In this document: positions 55,840 to 64,000 of the stretch, one piece after another | Numbering within the stretch: position 1 is the first letter of the stretch | How the letters are laid out: each line of letters starts with the position of its first letter | Source: Castellaniella hirudinis | Lineage (GTDB): Bacteria; Pseudomonadota; Gammaproteobacteria; Burkholderiales; Burkholderiaceae_B | DNA length: 64,000 nucleotides | Direction of reading: 5' to 3' | Assembly (NCBI RefSeq): GCF_042651965.1 | Contig: NZ_JBHSDY010000011.1 | Coordinates: 62,001-126,000, forward strand | The notes under the pieces: generated by a model | What the model saw: the letters and a program-made list of their open reading frames with translations, nothing else | Told to the model about the DNA's origin: nothing | The model's database searches: none | Made by a program: the position numbers and the translations under genes

Positions 55840-57258
55840 ATGATTTCGTCGCATTCGTTTCGTTCCGGTGTCGCGCACGCGGGGAATTTCCTGCGTGATC
55901 ACCAACGCGCGATCCGCGGGATCCAGTGGGCCATCGTCGTCTTTTACGTCGCTTTGCTGGCGATTCCGGCGGCCATGCCGCTGCCGGACCGCACGGCGTC
56001 TGTCTTCAACAATCTCACCATCGTGGCTCAGTTCGCCTTCTGGGGCGTCTGGTGGCCGTTCGTGCTGCTGTCCATCCCCTTGTTCGGCCGCGCCTGGTGC
56101 GGCTTGTTCTGTCCCGAGGGGGCGCTGACCGAATGGGCCAGCCGGCATGGGCGCGGCCGGGCCATCCCGCGCTGGATGCGCTGGGGCGGCTGGCCCTTCG
56201 TGGCCTTCAGCCTGACCACGATTTACGGCCAATTGGTCAGCGTCTACCAGTATCCCTGGGCGGTCGCCGCGGTGCTGGGCGGCTCCACCGTGGCCGCCAT
56301 GATCGTTGGCTGGCTCTATGGGCGCGACAAGCGCGTCTGGTGCAAATATCTGTGCCCGGTCAATGGCGTGTTCAACCTGTTGGGCAAGCTGGCTCCCTGG
56401 CATTACCGGGTGGATGCCGCCGCCTGGCGCGCGCCTGTGCGGCGCACCGAATCCATCAATTGCGCGCCCCTGCTGCCCCTGCGCAATATGCAAGGCGCGG
56501 CCGAATGCCATATGTGCGGGCGTTGCAGCGATTACCGGGGCGCCATCACCCTGACGCCCCGTTCGCCCGAGGCCGAGATCGTCCATGTCGCTGACGGCAG
56601 CGGCTGGCAGACGGCGCTGATCGTCTTCGGCCTGATGGGCCTGGCGGTGGGGGCCTTTCTGTGGAGCGCCAGCCCCTGGTTCGTATCGATCAAGCAGGCC
56701 GCCGCGACCTGGCTGGTCGGGCGCGATATCTTCTGGCCGCTGGCCGACAACGCGCCGTGGTTCATCCTGACGCATTACCCGGAGGTCAACGACAGCTTCA
56801 GCTGGCTGGACGGCGCCGTCATCCTGTTGTTCATCGGCGGTGCGGCCGTGATCGTGGGCGGCGCCGTGTTCTGCGGCTTGTGGCTTGCGGATCGTGTGCT
56901 GCCGGCGGCGCAGGCGCCCGGGGTGCGGGACGCGGATGGCCATCTGTTGCGCAGCCGCCTGGCGGGCGTGCACAAACTGGCCCAGGGACTGATCCCGGCG
57001 GCGGGCGTGGGGGTGTTCCTGGGACTGTCGGCGACGACGCTGACCTTGCTGCAGCACGAGGGCGTGCCTACCGGCTGGGCCAACGCGGCGCGCTTTACGT
57101 TGTTGACGCTGGCGCTGGCCTGGAGCCTGCGCTTCGAATGGCGGCTGGCGGGTCTGCGCACGCAGGGGCTGGTGCGCAGGCTGGGGGCCGTGGCTTTGGT
57201 GGCGGCCGGCCTGCTGCCGTTTTGCTGGGCCTGGGTGCTGTTTTTCGTGCGCTGGTGA
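55840..57258 (+). CDS. ftrD: polyferredoxin-type membrane protein of the ferrous iron system
   Basis: NapH/CcoG-like 4Fe-4S membrane protein (472 residues from the ATG at 55840; an in-frame ATG at 55819 is possible). Several helices flank cysteine motifs CGLFCPEGAL and CKYLCPVNGVF, plus a soluble cluster motif CHMCGRC. FtrD is thought to take electrons from the FtrB oxidation step into the membrane. It should work with ftrABC but is separated from them by an opposing dehydrogenase gene, so it needs its own promoter; I do not see a clear Fur box before it. Confidence 0.9.
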   Translation: MISSHSFRSGVAHAGNFLRDHQRAIRGIQWAIVVFYVALLAIPAAMPLPDRTASVFNNLTIVAQFAFWGVWWPFVLLSIPLFGRAWCGLFCPEGALTEWASRHGRGRAIPRWMRWGGWPFVAFSLTTIYGQLVSVYQYPWAVAAVLGGSTVAAMIVGWLYGRDKRVWCKYLCPVNGVFNLLGKLAPWHYRVDAAAWRAPVRRTESINCAPLLPLRNMQGAAECHMCGRCSDYRGAITLTPRSPEAEIVHVADGSGWQTALIVFGLMGLAVGAFLWSASPWFVSIKQAAATWLVGRDIFWPLADNAPWFILTHYPEVNDSFSWLDGAVILLFIGGAAVIVGGAVFCGLWLADRVLPAAQAPGVRDADGHLLRSRLAGVHKLAQGLIPAAGVGVFLGLSATTLTLLQHEGVPTGWANAARFTLLTLALAWSLRFEWRLAGLRTQGLVRRLGAVALVAAGLLPFCWAWVLFFVRW

Positions 57259-57287
57259 GTGCCGTTTGCGTCTGGCGCGGCCCGGCG

Positions 57288-58181
57288 CTACTTCAGGTAA
57301 TCCATTTCGCTGAGCACCGAAATGACGGTGCTCAGTACGGCATCGGCCTTGGGTTTCGAGCCTTGGCGGGGGTATTTGGCAAAGATCGGCGTATCGTCGA
57401 TCTGGGGGCTTGACTGCAGGATGCGCACCCGGCCGGCAGCCAGCGCGTTTTCGGCCAGTTTGCAGGGATAAATGCCCAGGCCGACGCCCTTGTCGACCAG
57501 ATTGACCAGCATCGAGACGCTGTTGCAGAAGTCGATCCGTTTCGGCGTCAGCCCCGCGCTGGCGAACCAGCCGATCATCTGCTGGTAGTTGATGGATCCG
57601 ACCGGATTGGAAATGATCGGCAGCGTGGCGATGTCCTGGGGGCTGATGACCGCAGGCAGATCGAAGCGTGTTGCCGCGACCCAGGCCGCTTCCTGGCGGC
57701 CTAGAGGCTCCAGCTTGAACTGCTTGTGCTCGGAAGGATGCACGAGAAAGGCCAGGTCCAGCTTGAGGTCGTGCAGTTCCGGCTCGATCTGCGCGGACGT
57801 CGCCACCATCACTTCGGGTTGCAACCCCGGATGGTCGGCGTGCAGTCTGGACAGAATCTCGGGCAGGCAGACCATGGCGAAACCTTCGGCGAAGCCCAGG
57901 CGGATGGGGCCTGTGACCCGTTGCGCGCCGGCGTGCGCTTCGATGGTTTCGAGGCTGGCGAAGATGGTGTGGCATTCGTCCAGCAGATCCAGGCCGCGCA
58001 GGGTGAGCTTCAGGCCCCGGCCTGCACGCTCGAAGGGTTTGTAGCCCAAGGCGTCTTCCAGCCCTCGCAGGCGCAGCGAGACAGTGGGTTGCGCGAGGTG
58101 CAGTGTATGGGCGGCCTTGTCCACAGAACCATGGGTGGCGGTCCAATAGAACGCTTCAAGCTGGGCGAGAGTCAGGCGCAT
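57288..58181 (-). CDS. LysR-family transcriptional regulator
   Basis: 297-residue regulator. N-terminal helix-turn-helix LTLAQLEAFYWTATHGSVDKAAHTLHLAQPTVSLRLRGLEDALGYKPFERAGRGLKLTLRG, followed by the inducer-binding domain (GPIRLGFAEGFAMVCLPEILSRLHADHPGLQPEVMVAT). It faces the enolase-superfamily and TRAP genes over a 100-base spacer containing a LysR-type box, so it most likely controls them. Confidence 0.9.
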   Translation of the reverse strand: MRLTLAQLEAFYWTATHGSVDKAAHTLHLAQPTVSLRLRGLEDALGYKPFERAGRGLKLTLRGLDLLDECHTIFASLETIEAHAGAQRVTGPIRLGFAEGFAMVCLPEILSRLHADHPGLQPEVMVATSAQIEPELHDLKLDLAFLVHPSEHKQFKLEPLGRQEAAWVAATRFDLPAVISPQDIATLPIISNPVGSINYQQMIGWFASAGLTPKRIDFCNSVSMLVNLVDKGVGLGIYPCKLAENALAAGRVRILQSSPQIDDTPIFAKYPRQGSKPKADAVLSTVISVLSEMDYLK

Positions 58182-58191
58182 ATATTTAAAA

Positions 58192-58206
58192 TCCTGATGT
58201 TTCAGG
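58192..58206. promoter_or_regulatory. LysR-type T-N11-A box
   Basis: CCTGA-TGTT-TCAGG (58193-58206) is a perfect palindrome, with T at 58192 and A at 58204 giving the T-N11-A pattern of LysR sites. It starts 11 bases before the regulator's start and about 30 bases upstream of the opposing -35. Confidence 0.55.
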
Positions 58207-58220
58207 CGTTAAATTCTTAT

Positions 58221-58249
58221 TTGTTGCTTAGATTTCAAATAATTATAAT
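58221..58249 (+). promoter_or_regulatory. promoter of the enolase-superfamily/TRAP operon
   Basis: TTGTTG (58221-58226), 17-base spacer, consensus TATAAT (58244-58249). The transcript would start about 25 bases before the TTG start codon. Confidence 0.6.
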
Positions 58250-58281
58250 CCGCAGTCAAGTCAGAGGCAGAGGAGCCGTCA

Positions 58282-59436
58282 TTGATCTCGACCGCGGATA
58301 CGATCGCCAGGATCGAAGGTTATTTCCTTCGTTGCGCCATGCCCGAGCCGGCCGGCAACGCATTGCGGGTGTTCAGCGAGCGGGCCGGGTTGCTGGTCCG
58401 GATCGTGACGGCGGGCGGGCAGGAAGGCTGGGGGGAAACCTGGGCCTATCCGCATGCCGCCGCCGCGTTGATCCAGCACCAGCTGGCGCCGCACGTGCTG
58501 GGTCGATCCATCACGAATCCGCGCGGCATCCACCAGGCCATGCTGGCCGCCGCCGTGCCTGATCGGCGCGGGCAGACGCATATGGCGCTCAGCGCGATCG
58601 ATATCGCGGTCTGGGATGCGCTGGGGCGATCCAGCGGCAGATCCATCGCTGAACTGCTGGGCGGGGCGCTGCGCAGCGAAATCGACGCGTACGCCAGCGG
58701 TCCTTTATTGCCTGCCGGCGCAAACCGGTACGCGGGCTTCGAGCAGGCGGTCGAACGCTTTGTGGCAGACGGATTCCAGGCCGTGAAGATCCGGGTCGGC
58801 ATCGGGTTCGAGGCCGATGTGCGCGCCATCGAGGCCGCCCGCGCCATCGTGGGCGCCGAGGCCCCGCTGATGATCGACCTGAACGAATCCTCCACGGTCG
58901 GCGATACGCTGGCGCTGGCGGATGCCACCACTGCATCGCGGCTCGCCTGGATCGAAGAGCCGGTCCGCCACGACAATACCGCCAGTTATCGACGGCTGGC
59001 GGAAAAGCTGTCGGTGCCCTTGTCGGGCGGCGAGTCTTTCTGTGGCGTCCAGGCCTTCCGGGATGTCATGGTGGACGGCGCTTTGGCGATCCTGCAGCCC
59101 GACCTCGCCATTTGCGGCGGCCTGACCGAAGCCATGAAGATCGCCGGTCTGGCCGATGCCTTTGATACGGCGATTGCGCCTCATGTCTGGGGCAGCGGCG
59201 TCAATTTTCTGGCCTCGCTGCAGTATGCGTCGCTCCTGAGCGGCTACGGCAAGAATCCCGGTTTCCCCCTGTTTGAATACGACAAGAGCCACAACCCCTT
59301 GCGTGCGGCGATTTTCGATCCGCGCCCCGATGGCCGGGGCCGGATCGCCGTCCCTGACGGTCCCGGTCTGGGCATTCCGATCCGGATCGAGACGCTCGGC
59401 GAGTACGTCACCGGGCGCTGGAGCATCAGCGCCTGA
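58282..59436 (+). CDS. enolase-superfamily enzyme (mandelate racemase group)
   Basis: 384-residue enzyme that abstracts the alpha-proton of a carboxylate; a sugar-acid dehydratase, racemase or lactonase cannot be distinguished. Active-site residues: K169 in AVKIRVG (with the usual second lysine replaced by R171), metal ligands D199 (MIDLNE), E225 (WIEEP) and E251 (GGES), and H301 in APHVWGSG, which places it in the mandelate racemase group. It starts with TTG behind AGGAG, and its neighbours are a TRAP carboxylate transporter, so the substrate is presumably imported as an organic acid. Confidence 0.87.
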   Translation: MISTADTIARIEGYFLRCAMPEPAGNALRVFSERAGLLVRIVTAGGQEGWGETWAYPHAAAALIQHQLAPHVLGRSITNPRGIHQAMLAAAVPDRRGQTHMALSAIDIAVWDALGRSSGRSIAELLGGALRSEIDAYASGPLLPAGANRYAGFEQAVERFVADGFQAVKIRVGIGFEADVRAIEAARAIVGAEAPLMIDLNESSTVGDTLALADATTASRLAWIEEPVRHDNTASYRRLAEKLSVPLSGGESFCGVQAFRDVMVDGALAILQPDLAICGGLTEAMKIAGLADAFDTAIAPHVWGSGVNFLASLQYASLLSGYGKNPGFPLFEYDKSHNPLRAAIFDPRPDGRGRIAVPDGPGLGIPIRIETLGEYVTGRWSISA

Positions 59437-59485
59437 TCGTTCATTTTCCTATCAGTGTCCATCTCAATAGCAGTCGGAGGAGATC

Positions 59486-60460
59486 ATGAAAAAACTCATA
59501 TTGGCGACATGCCTGGCCGCGGCGGCCTGGACGGGGGCGGCTGCGGCTGCCGATACGACGCTGTCGCTGGGCTTCGTCGGCGGGCCGCAGGCGCCCGAAG
59601 CCATCGCGATGAAGCAGTTCGCCGAGGAGGTCGCCACCCGTACGGAAGGGCGGATCAAGATTGAACTGCAGGGCGGCGGCGCGCTGGGCGGCGATCGCGA
59701 GGTCATCGAAAGCGTCCAGCTCGGGACGGTGGACATGGCGGTGCCCAGCACCTCCGTGGTGGTCAATTTTGCGCCGGAATTCGCGCTCTTCGATATTCCG
59801 TTCTTGTTCCGGGATTTCGATCATGCCGAAGCCGTCCTGTCCGGCCCCATCGGAGAGGAGATGCTGGCCCTGCTGCCCAAGAAGGGGCTGATGGGGCTGG
59901 CGTTCGGCGGGATGGGGTTCCGGGAGCTCACGAACAATGTCCGGCCGGTCAAGACGGTGGAGGACGTCCGGGGCCTGAAGATTCGCACGCAGCAAAACGA
60001 GCTGCATATTGCGGTCTGGAAGGAACTCGGCGTGCTGCCGACCCCCATGGCCATTCCGGAGGTCTACACCGCCCTGCAGCAAGGGGTTGTGGACGGTCAG
60101 GAGAACCCGGTCGGCGCCATCATCAATAATCGGTTCGGCGAGGTGCAGAAATACCTGAGCATGACCGACCATGCCTTCACGCCGCTGGTCCTGCTGATTT
60201 CGCCGTCCGCCTACGATGGGCTGTCCGACGCAGACAAGCAGATCTTCGTTGAAGCGGGGCGCAACGCCATGAAGCGCAATCGGGCCGAAGTGGAAGCCGT
60301 CCTGAAGACGGGCCTGGACACGCTGCGCCAGCAGGGCGTGGAAGTCATCACCGATGTCGACAAGGCGTCTTTCCGGGCGAAGCTGGATGGGCTCTATGCG
60401 AAATTCGCAGAGCGGTTCGGCAAGGATCGCCTGGATGCCATCCGTGATACGAAGTCATGA
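59486..60460 (+). CDS. TRAP transporter substrate-binding protein (DctP-like)
   Basis: Periplasmic binding protein of 324 residues. Signal peptide MKKLILATCLAAAAWTGAAAAA. Family marks: LSLGFVGGPQAPEAIAMKQFAEEVATRTEGRIKIELQGGGALGGDREVIESVQLGTVDMAV, KTVEDVRGLKIRTQQNELHIAVWKELGVLPTPMAIPEVYTALQQGVVDGQENPVG; the arginine in GLKIRT normally holds the ligand carboxylate. It overlaps the small permease gene by ATGA. It should deliver the substrate of the upstream enolase-superfamily enzyme. Confidence 0.92.
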   Translation: MKKLILATCLAAAAWTGAAAAADTTLSLGFVGGPQAPEAIAMKQFAEEVATRTEGRIKIELQGGGALGGDREVIESVQLGTVDMAVPSTSVVVNFAPEFALFDIPFLFRDFDHAEAVLSGPIGEEMLALLPKKGLMGLAFGGMGFRELTNNVRPVKTVEDVRGLKIRTQQNELHIAVWKELGVLPTPMAIPEVYTALQQGVVDGQENPVGAIINNRFGEVQKYLSMTDHAFTPLVLLISPSAYDGLSDADKQIFVEAGRNAMKRNRAEVEAVLKTGLDTLRQQGVEVITDVDKASFRAKLDGLYAKFAERFGKDRLDAIRDTKS

Positions 60461-60969
60461 ACGCCCGCACCTGGTCTCGCTGCTTTCTGGGCATCGAGAA
60501 CACGCTGACCAGGACGGCGGTCGGGCTGGCGACCGCCGGCCTGGGGTTTGCTGCGCTGTGCGGTCTTTACCAGGTGGTCGCGCGGTTCGTCCTGCAGCGC
60601 TCGGCGGAGTGGTCTGAGCCGCTGATCCAGGTGACCCTGATCTGGATGGCGTACCTGGGCATCGCCGGAGCGCTGCGCTCCGGGACGCTCATCTCCGTGG
60701 ACTGGCTGCTCAGTCTGAGCAAGGGCAGGATGCGCCGCGTCGTCCAGGGTGTGATCCTGGTCTGTGTGCTGGCCTTGTTGGGGTTCATCGCCTGGTATGG
60801 CGTGGCGCTGGCCATGCGCGTCCGGTTCCAGACCATTGCCGGGTTGGGGATCTCCACCAGCTGGGCCTATGCCGCATTGCCGGTCGGCGCGATCGTGTCG
60901 ATGCTCTCCACGATTGCGCATGCCATTGCGCCGCGCGCCGATATCGATCACCAGACACAGAATACCTGA
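60457..60969 (+). CDS. TRAP transporter small permease (DctQ-like)
   Basis: 170-residue membrane protein with four helices (AVGLATAGLGFAALCGLYQVVARFVL; IQVTLIWMAYLGIAGALRSG; MRRVVQGVILVCVLALLGFIAWYG; SWAYAALPVGAIVSMLSTIAHAI). The WSEPLIQVTLIWMAYLGIAGALR segment is the DctQ signature region. Overlaps the binding-protein gene by 4 bases and is followed after 11 bases by the large permease. Confidence 0.92.
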   Translation: MNARTWSRCFLGIENTLTRTAVGLATAGLGFAALCGLYQVVARFVLQRSAEWSEPLIQVTLIWMAYLGIAGALRSGTLISVDWLLSLSKGRMRRVVQGVILVCVLALLGFIAWYGVALAMRVRFQTIAGLGISTSWAYAALPVGAIVSMLSTIAHAIAPRADIDHQTQNT

Positions 60970-60980
60970 GGACAGACGCA

Positions 60981-62264
60981 ATGCTGCTCGTGATGATCCT
61001 GCTCCTCGTGGGGCTGATGGCGCTGTCCGTGCCGGTGGCCGTCGCCATCGGTCTGGCGGGGCTGGTGGGCGTGGCCGCTTTTTCCAATCTGCCGTTGATC
61101 GTGCTGCCCCAGCAGGCGTTCATCGCACTCGACAAGTTTCCGCTGGCGGCCGTGCCGTTCTTCATTCTGGCGGGCAACCTGATGGCGGCGGGCGGCATTT
61201 CCCGGCGACTGGTCGATCTGGTGGAAAGCCTCATCGGCAATACCCGGGGCGGGCTGCCGGCGACGTGCATCGTCGTCTGCATGATCTTTGCCGCCGTCTC
61301 CGGCTCCAGCGTCGCCACGACCTATGCCATTGGCGCCATCCTGATTCCGGCCATGGTGGCCCAACGGTATCCGGCGGGCTTTGCGTCGTCGCTGCAGGCC
61401 ACGGCGGCCGAACTGGGCGTCATCATCCCGCCGTCCATTCCCATGATTCTCTATGGGGTGGCCGCGAGCGCTCCGGTGGGCGACATGTTCGTGGCCGGCA
61501 TCGGCCCGGGATTCCTGATTGCCGCGGCACTGATCGTGTTCGTGCTGGTCTGGTCCCGTTTCTGCTTCAAGCCCGGCGACATGCCGCCGAAGCAGAAGCC
61601 CCCGTTCCTGATGAGCCTGAAGCGGTCGGTCTTTGCGTTGTTCATGCCGGTCCTCATTCTGGGCGGCATCTACGGCGGCGTGTTCACCCCCACCGAGGCG
61701 TCCATCGTCGCCGTGTTCTATGCCCTGGTCGTCAGCATGTTCGTCTATCGTGAAATGCGCTTCATCACGATGGTCGACGTGCTGAAGCGATCGGCGCTGT
61801 CTGCGGCCATCATCATGTTCATCATCTCGATGGCGGGCCTGTTTTCATTCATCCTGACGCGGGCGGGCATTCCGACGGCGATCAGCCAGTGGATCGTCGA
61901 AAATTTCAATAGCGCTTTCATGTTCCTGCTGGTCGTGAACGTGCTGTTGTTCGTCATCGGGATGTTCGTCGAGACCTCCGCGTCCATCGTGGTGATCGCC
62001 CCCATCCTGGCGCCTGTCGCCGCGCAGTTCGGGATCGATCCGGTGCATTTCGGCCTGATCATGATCACCAACCTGGCCTTGGGCATGATCACGCCGCCGT
62101 TCGGCGTCAACCTGTTTGCCGCTGCGGCGGTGGGCAATGTGTCCTTGCACCGCATGATTCCCTATCTGGTGCCTATGGTCGGCGTCATTCTGCTGTGCCT
62201 GGCCCTGATCACCTATTTCCCGATGATCAGCCTCGGTTCGCTCTACCTTTTCGGGATCCGCTAG
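60981..62264 (+). CDS. TRAP transporter large permease (DctM-like)
   Basis: 427-residue membrane protein with 12 or more helices. DctM marks: FPLAAVPFFILAGNLMAAGGISRRLVDLVESLIG, GGLPATCIVVCMIFAAVSGSSVATTYAIGAILIPAMV, ELGVIIPPSIPMILYGVAA, and NLALGMITPPFGVNLFAAAAVG. It completes a sodium- or proton-driven importer with the two genes before it. It is the last gene of this operon. Confidence 0.95.
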   Translation: MLLVMILLLVGLMALSVPVAVAIGLAGLVGVAAFSNLPLIVLPQQAFIALDKFPLAAVPFFILAGNLMAAGGISRRLVDLVESLIGNTRGGLPATCIVVCMIFAAVSGSSVATTYAIGAILIPAMVAQRYPAGFASSLQATAAELGVIIPPSIPMILYGVAASAPVGDMFVAGIGPGFLIAAALIVFVLVWSRFCFKPGDMPPKQKPPFLMSLKRSVFALFMPVLILGGIYGGVFTPTEASIVAVFYALVVSMFVYREMRFITMVDVLKRSALSAAIIMFIISMAGLFSFILTRAGIPTAISQWIVENFNSAFMFLLVVNVLLFVIGMFVETSASIVVIAPILAPVAAQFGIDPVHFGLIMITNLALGMITPPFGVNLFAAAAVGNVSLHRMIPYLVPMVGVILLCLALITYFPMISLGSLYLFGIR

Positions 62265-62472
62265 GCCGTCCCTCCCTATGGCTCCGGCCGGCCGGCGGTT
62301 GCATGCCGTCGGTCAGGCCGCGCCGGCGCTTTGGGGGCGTGAGCGCCGTCATTTGAAACAGTTCACAACAGTCACGTAAAAACCGCTATTCTTAGCCTGG
62401 AAGTCCCGCCGCCTGGCGGAGCGCGCATGAAATTCCCAGCGCCTTTGCCTGCCTTTTCGATCGAGGAGCCTC
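62265..62472 (+). promoter_or_regulatory. intergenic region before the CHASE/PAS gene
   Basis: 208 bases without a gene. The first part is GC-rich with short inverted repeats (GGCCGGCCGG at ~62286) and no clear terminator. A TATTCT (62387-62392) with TTCACA 19 bases upstream is a weak promoter candidate. A GAGGAG site precedes the next start. Confidence 0.3.
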
Positions 62473-64000
62473 ATGGCGGCATTTTCCGCAAGACGAACAT
62501 TCAGTCTTTGGTTTCCCGGTTTTTTGGTCGCCGTGCTCGGGTTCGGCCTGACTTACGGACTGGTGCAGCAGCAGCGGGAAACGGGCCGATCGCTTGCCCA
62601 GATCCGCTTTTCCGAAGAAGTCCGTTCCTCCAGCGACGCGATGACCCAGCGCATCGTGGCCTACGCCGAGGTCGTGGCCGGTTTGCGCGACCTGTTCATG
62701 GTCAATCCCGACCTGGACAACCAGTTGTTCGAGCGCGTGGTGGCGCAGCACGACGTGCGCCGGAACTACCCTGAACTGGTCAACCTGTCCTTCGTGCGCC
62801 GGGTGCGCACCAGCGAACTGCCCGCATACGAAGCGCGGCTGCGCGCCCGGTTCCCTGCAGCGGATCCGATGGCGCCGATCATTCACCCGCGCGTCGATCG
62901 GCCGGACCACTATATCGTCGAGTATCTCTGGCCTCGGGAAGGCAACGAGAGCATCTGGGGGCTGGACATCGCCTCTCAGCCCGCCAATCTGGCCGCCGTC
63001 CTGACGGGGAGGGCGACGGGCCGCCCGGTGACCTCGGCGCCTTTCGCCTTGCTTCAGGAAAAAGAAGACAGCACGGCCTTCGTGCTGCGTTTTCCCGTGT
63101 TTCATCGCGGCGAGGGTGATCGTTTCATTGGCGCAGTGGCCGCCGTGGTGCGGGTCAGCGGCATGCTGGACGCCATCCGCGCATCCGGATTTCTGCGCGG
63201 CCTGTCGTTGCGGGTGCAGGATGTCGGCGCCGCCGGCGTTCCGGGCGTACCGGCCCTGTTGGGCACCTCGGCGCCGCCGCCGGACACGGTCGAACCAGGG
63301 CTCGCGCTCGAAGAAACCCGCCTGCTGGACGTGATGGGCCGGACCTGGCGCCTGGACTTCGCGCCCAGCCGCGCGCTGTTGTCCTCCACTGAACGGATGA
63401 TGCCTTGGTGGATCGGCGGCGCGGGCGCGGCCCTGACGCTGCTGCTGGTGGTGCTGGCCAGCCTGCTGACGCGTCAGCGCACGCGGGCCTTTACCGAGGT
63501 CGCTTCCACCCACGAGGCCCTGCGGCGCAGCGAGGAACGTTTCCGCGCCGTCTTCAACCAGGCGGCGGTCGGCGTGTCCCTGACCGACGTCAAGACCGGC
63601 GCGCTGGTCCGGGTGAATCAAAAGTATTGCGACATCCTGGGCTACACGCGGGACGAACTGCTGCGGCTCGATTTCCAGAAGCTGACCCATCCGGACGACC
63701 TGGCGCGGGACCTGGAGCAGATGCGGCGCGTCCAGGCGGGGGAAATCCGCGAGTTCCGGCTTGAAAAGCGCGTCCTGCGCAAAGGGGGCGAATCGATCTG
63801 GGTGGATCTGACGGTTTCTCCCATCTGGAAGCCGGGCGAGGCGCCCGACCTCCACGTCGCCGTCATCCAGGACGTCGATGAGCGGCGCCGGATGCAGGAC
63901 GCGCTGCAGGACCGGGAGCGGCATCTGCGCAGCATCCTCGATCACCTGCCGGTGGGGGTGTGTCTGGTGCGGCACGATGAGCGCATCACATTCCGCAATC
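62473..64000 (+). CDS. CHASE/PAS membrane signalling protein, 5' part
   Basis: Sensor protein whose 3' end lies beyond the window; 509 codons are visible from the ATG at 62473 (GAGGAG before it). Parts: first membrane helix (FSLWFPGFLVAVLGFGLTYGLV), a periplasmic CHASE domain (~40-290: SDAMTQRIVAYAEVVAGLRDLFMVNPDL, YIVEYLWPREGNESIWGLDIASQP), a second helix (~308-333: MPWWIGGAGAALTLLLVVLASLLT), PAS domain (~350-480: SEERFRAVFNQAAVGVSLTD, YCDILGYTRDELL), and the start of a second PAS domain. The output domain (GGDEF, EAL or histidine kinase) is not visible. Confidence 0.85.
   Translation, partial: MAAFSARRTFSLWFPGFLVAVLGFGLTYGLVQQQRETGRSLAQIRFSEEVRSSSDAMTQRIVAYAEVVAGLRDLFMVNPDLDNQLFERVVAQHDVRRNYPELVNLSFVRRVRTSELPAYEARLRARFPAADPMAPIIHPRVDRPDHYIVEYLWPREGNESIWGLDIASQPANLAAVLTGRATGRPVTSAPFALLQEKEDSTAFVLRFPVFHRGEGDRFIGAVAAVVRVSGMLDAIRASGFLRGLSLRVQDVGAAGVPGVPALLGTSAPPPDTVEPGLALEETRLLDVMGRTWRLDFAPSRALLSSTERMMPWWIGGAGAALTLLLVVLASLLTRQRTRAFTEVASTHEALRRSEERFRAVFNQAAVGVSLTDVKTGALVRVNQKYCDILGYTRDELLRLDFQKLTHPDDLARDLEQMRRVQAGEIREFRLEKRVLRKGGESIWVDLTVSPIWKPGEAPDLHVAVIQDVDERRRMQDALQDRERHLRSILDHLPVGVCLVRHDERITFRN

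Overview
The window is a high-GC, densely coded bacterial chromosome segment. Gene content and order (odhA-odhB-lpd-zapE; bamD/rluD/pgeF-phaC-phaB-phaR; a Bordetella-type ftrABCD iron system) point to a betaproteobacterium of the family Alcaligenaceae (Bordetella/Achromobacter/Castellaniella-like). This is an inference from gene content; no species is claimed. No rRNA, tRNA, CRISPR array, transposase or integrase was seen.

Layout. 1-11.3 kb: end of an AraC-type regulator, NADP-malic enzyme, the 2-oxoglutarate dehydrogenase operon with zapE, and trpS. 11.4-14.6 kb: a TrmB-type regulator divergent from a nitrilase and an orphan amino-acid-type binding protein. 14.7-23.3 kb: a polyamine-type ABC importer behind a GabT-like aminotransferase, a divergent MocR/GabR regulator and a second class III aminotransferase, together a putrescine/GABA-type uptake and catabolism block. 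23.2-26.8 kb: LysR regulator, glutaryl-CoA dehydrogenase and CaiB-type CoA-transferase (glutarate/lysine catabolism). 26.8-36.9 kb: a seven-gene minus-strand operon in which a PHA synthase and an acetoacetyl-CoA reductase bracket a complete tripartite ABC exporter (outer-membrane factor, HlyD, double-ATPase permease, permease), with a divergent TetR regulator over a palindrome. 36.9-41.4 kb: tex and a DinG/XPD-type iron-sulfur helicase.

41.4-46.6 kb: a visibly lower-GC minus-strand operon of three dynamin-like or Era-like GTPases, one small membrane-anchored coiled-coil protein and a YkgJ-type eight-cysteine protein. It sits between housekeeping genes and is the best candidate for an undescribed system. 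46.8-52.7 kb: bamD, rluD, pgeF (with a repeat-like in-frame insert), then the main phaC-phaB-phaR operon with an FNR/Anr-like box. 52.8-57.3 kb: Fur-box-headed ftrABC and ftrD, interrupted by an opposing alcohol dehydrogenase gene. 57.3-62.3 kb: a LysR regulator divergent from an enolase-superfamily enzyme and a TRAP transporter. 62.5 kb-end: start of a CHASE/PAS membrane signalling protein cut by the window edge.

Two themes recur: storage polymer metabolism, with two separate phaC/phaB pairs under different control, and catabolism of amines and dicarboxylates feeding the TCA genes at the start of the window.
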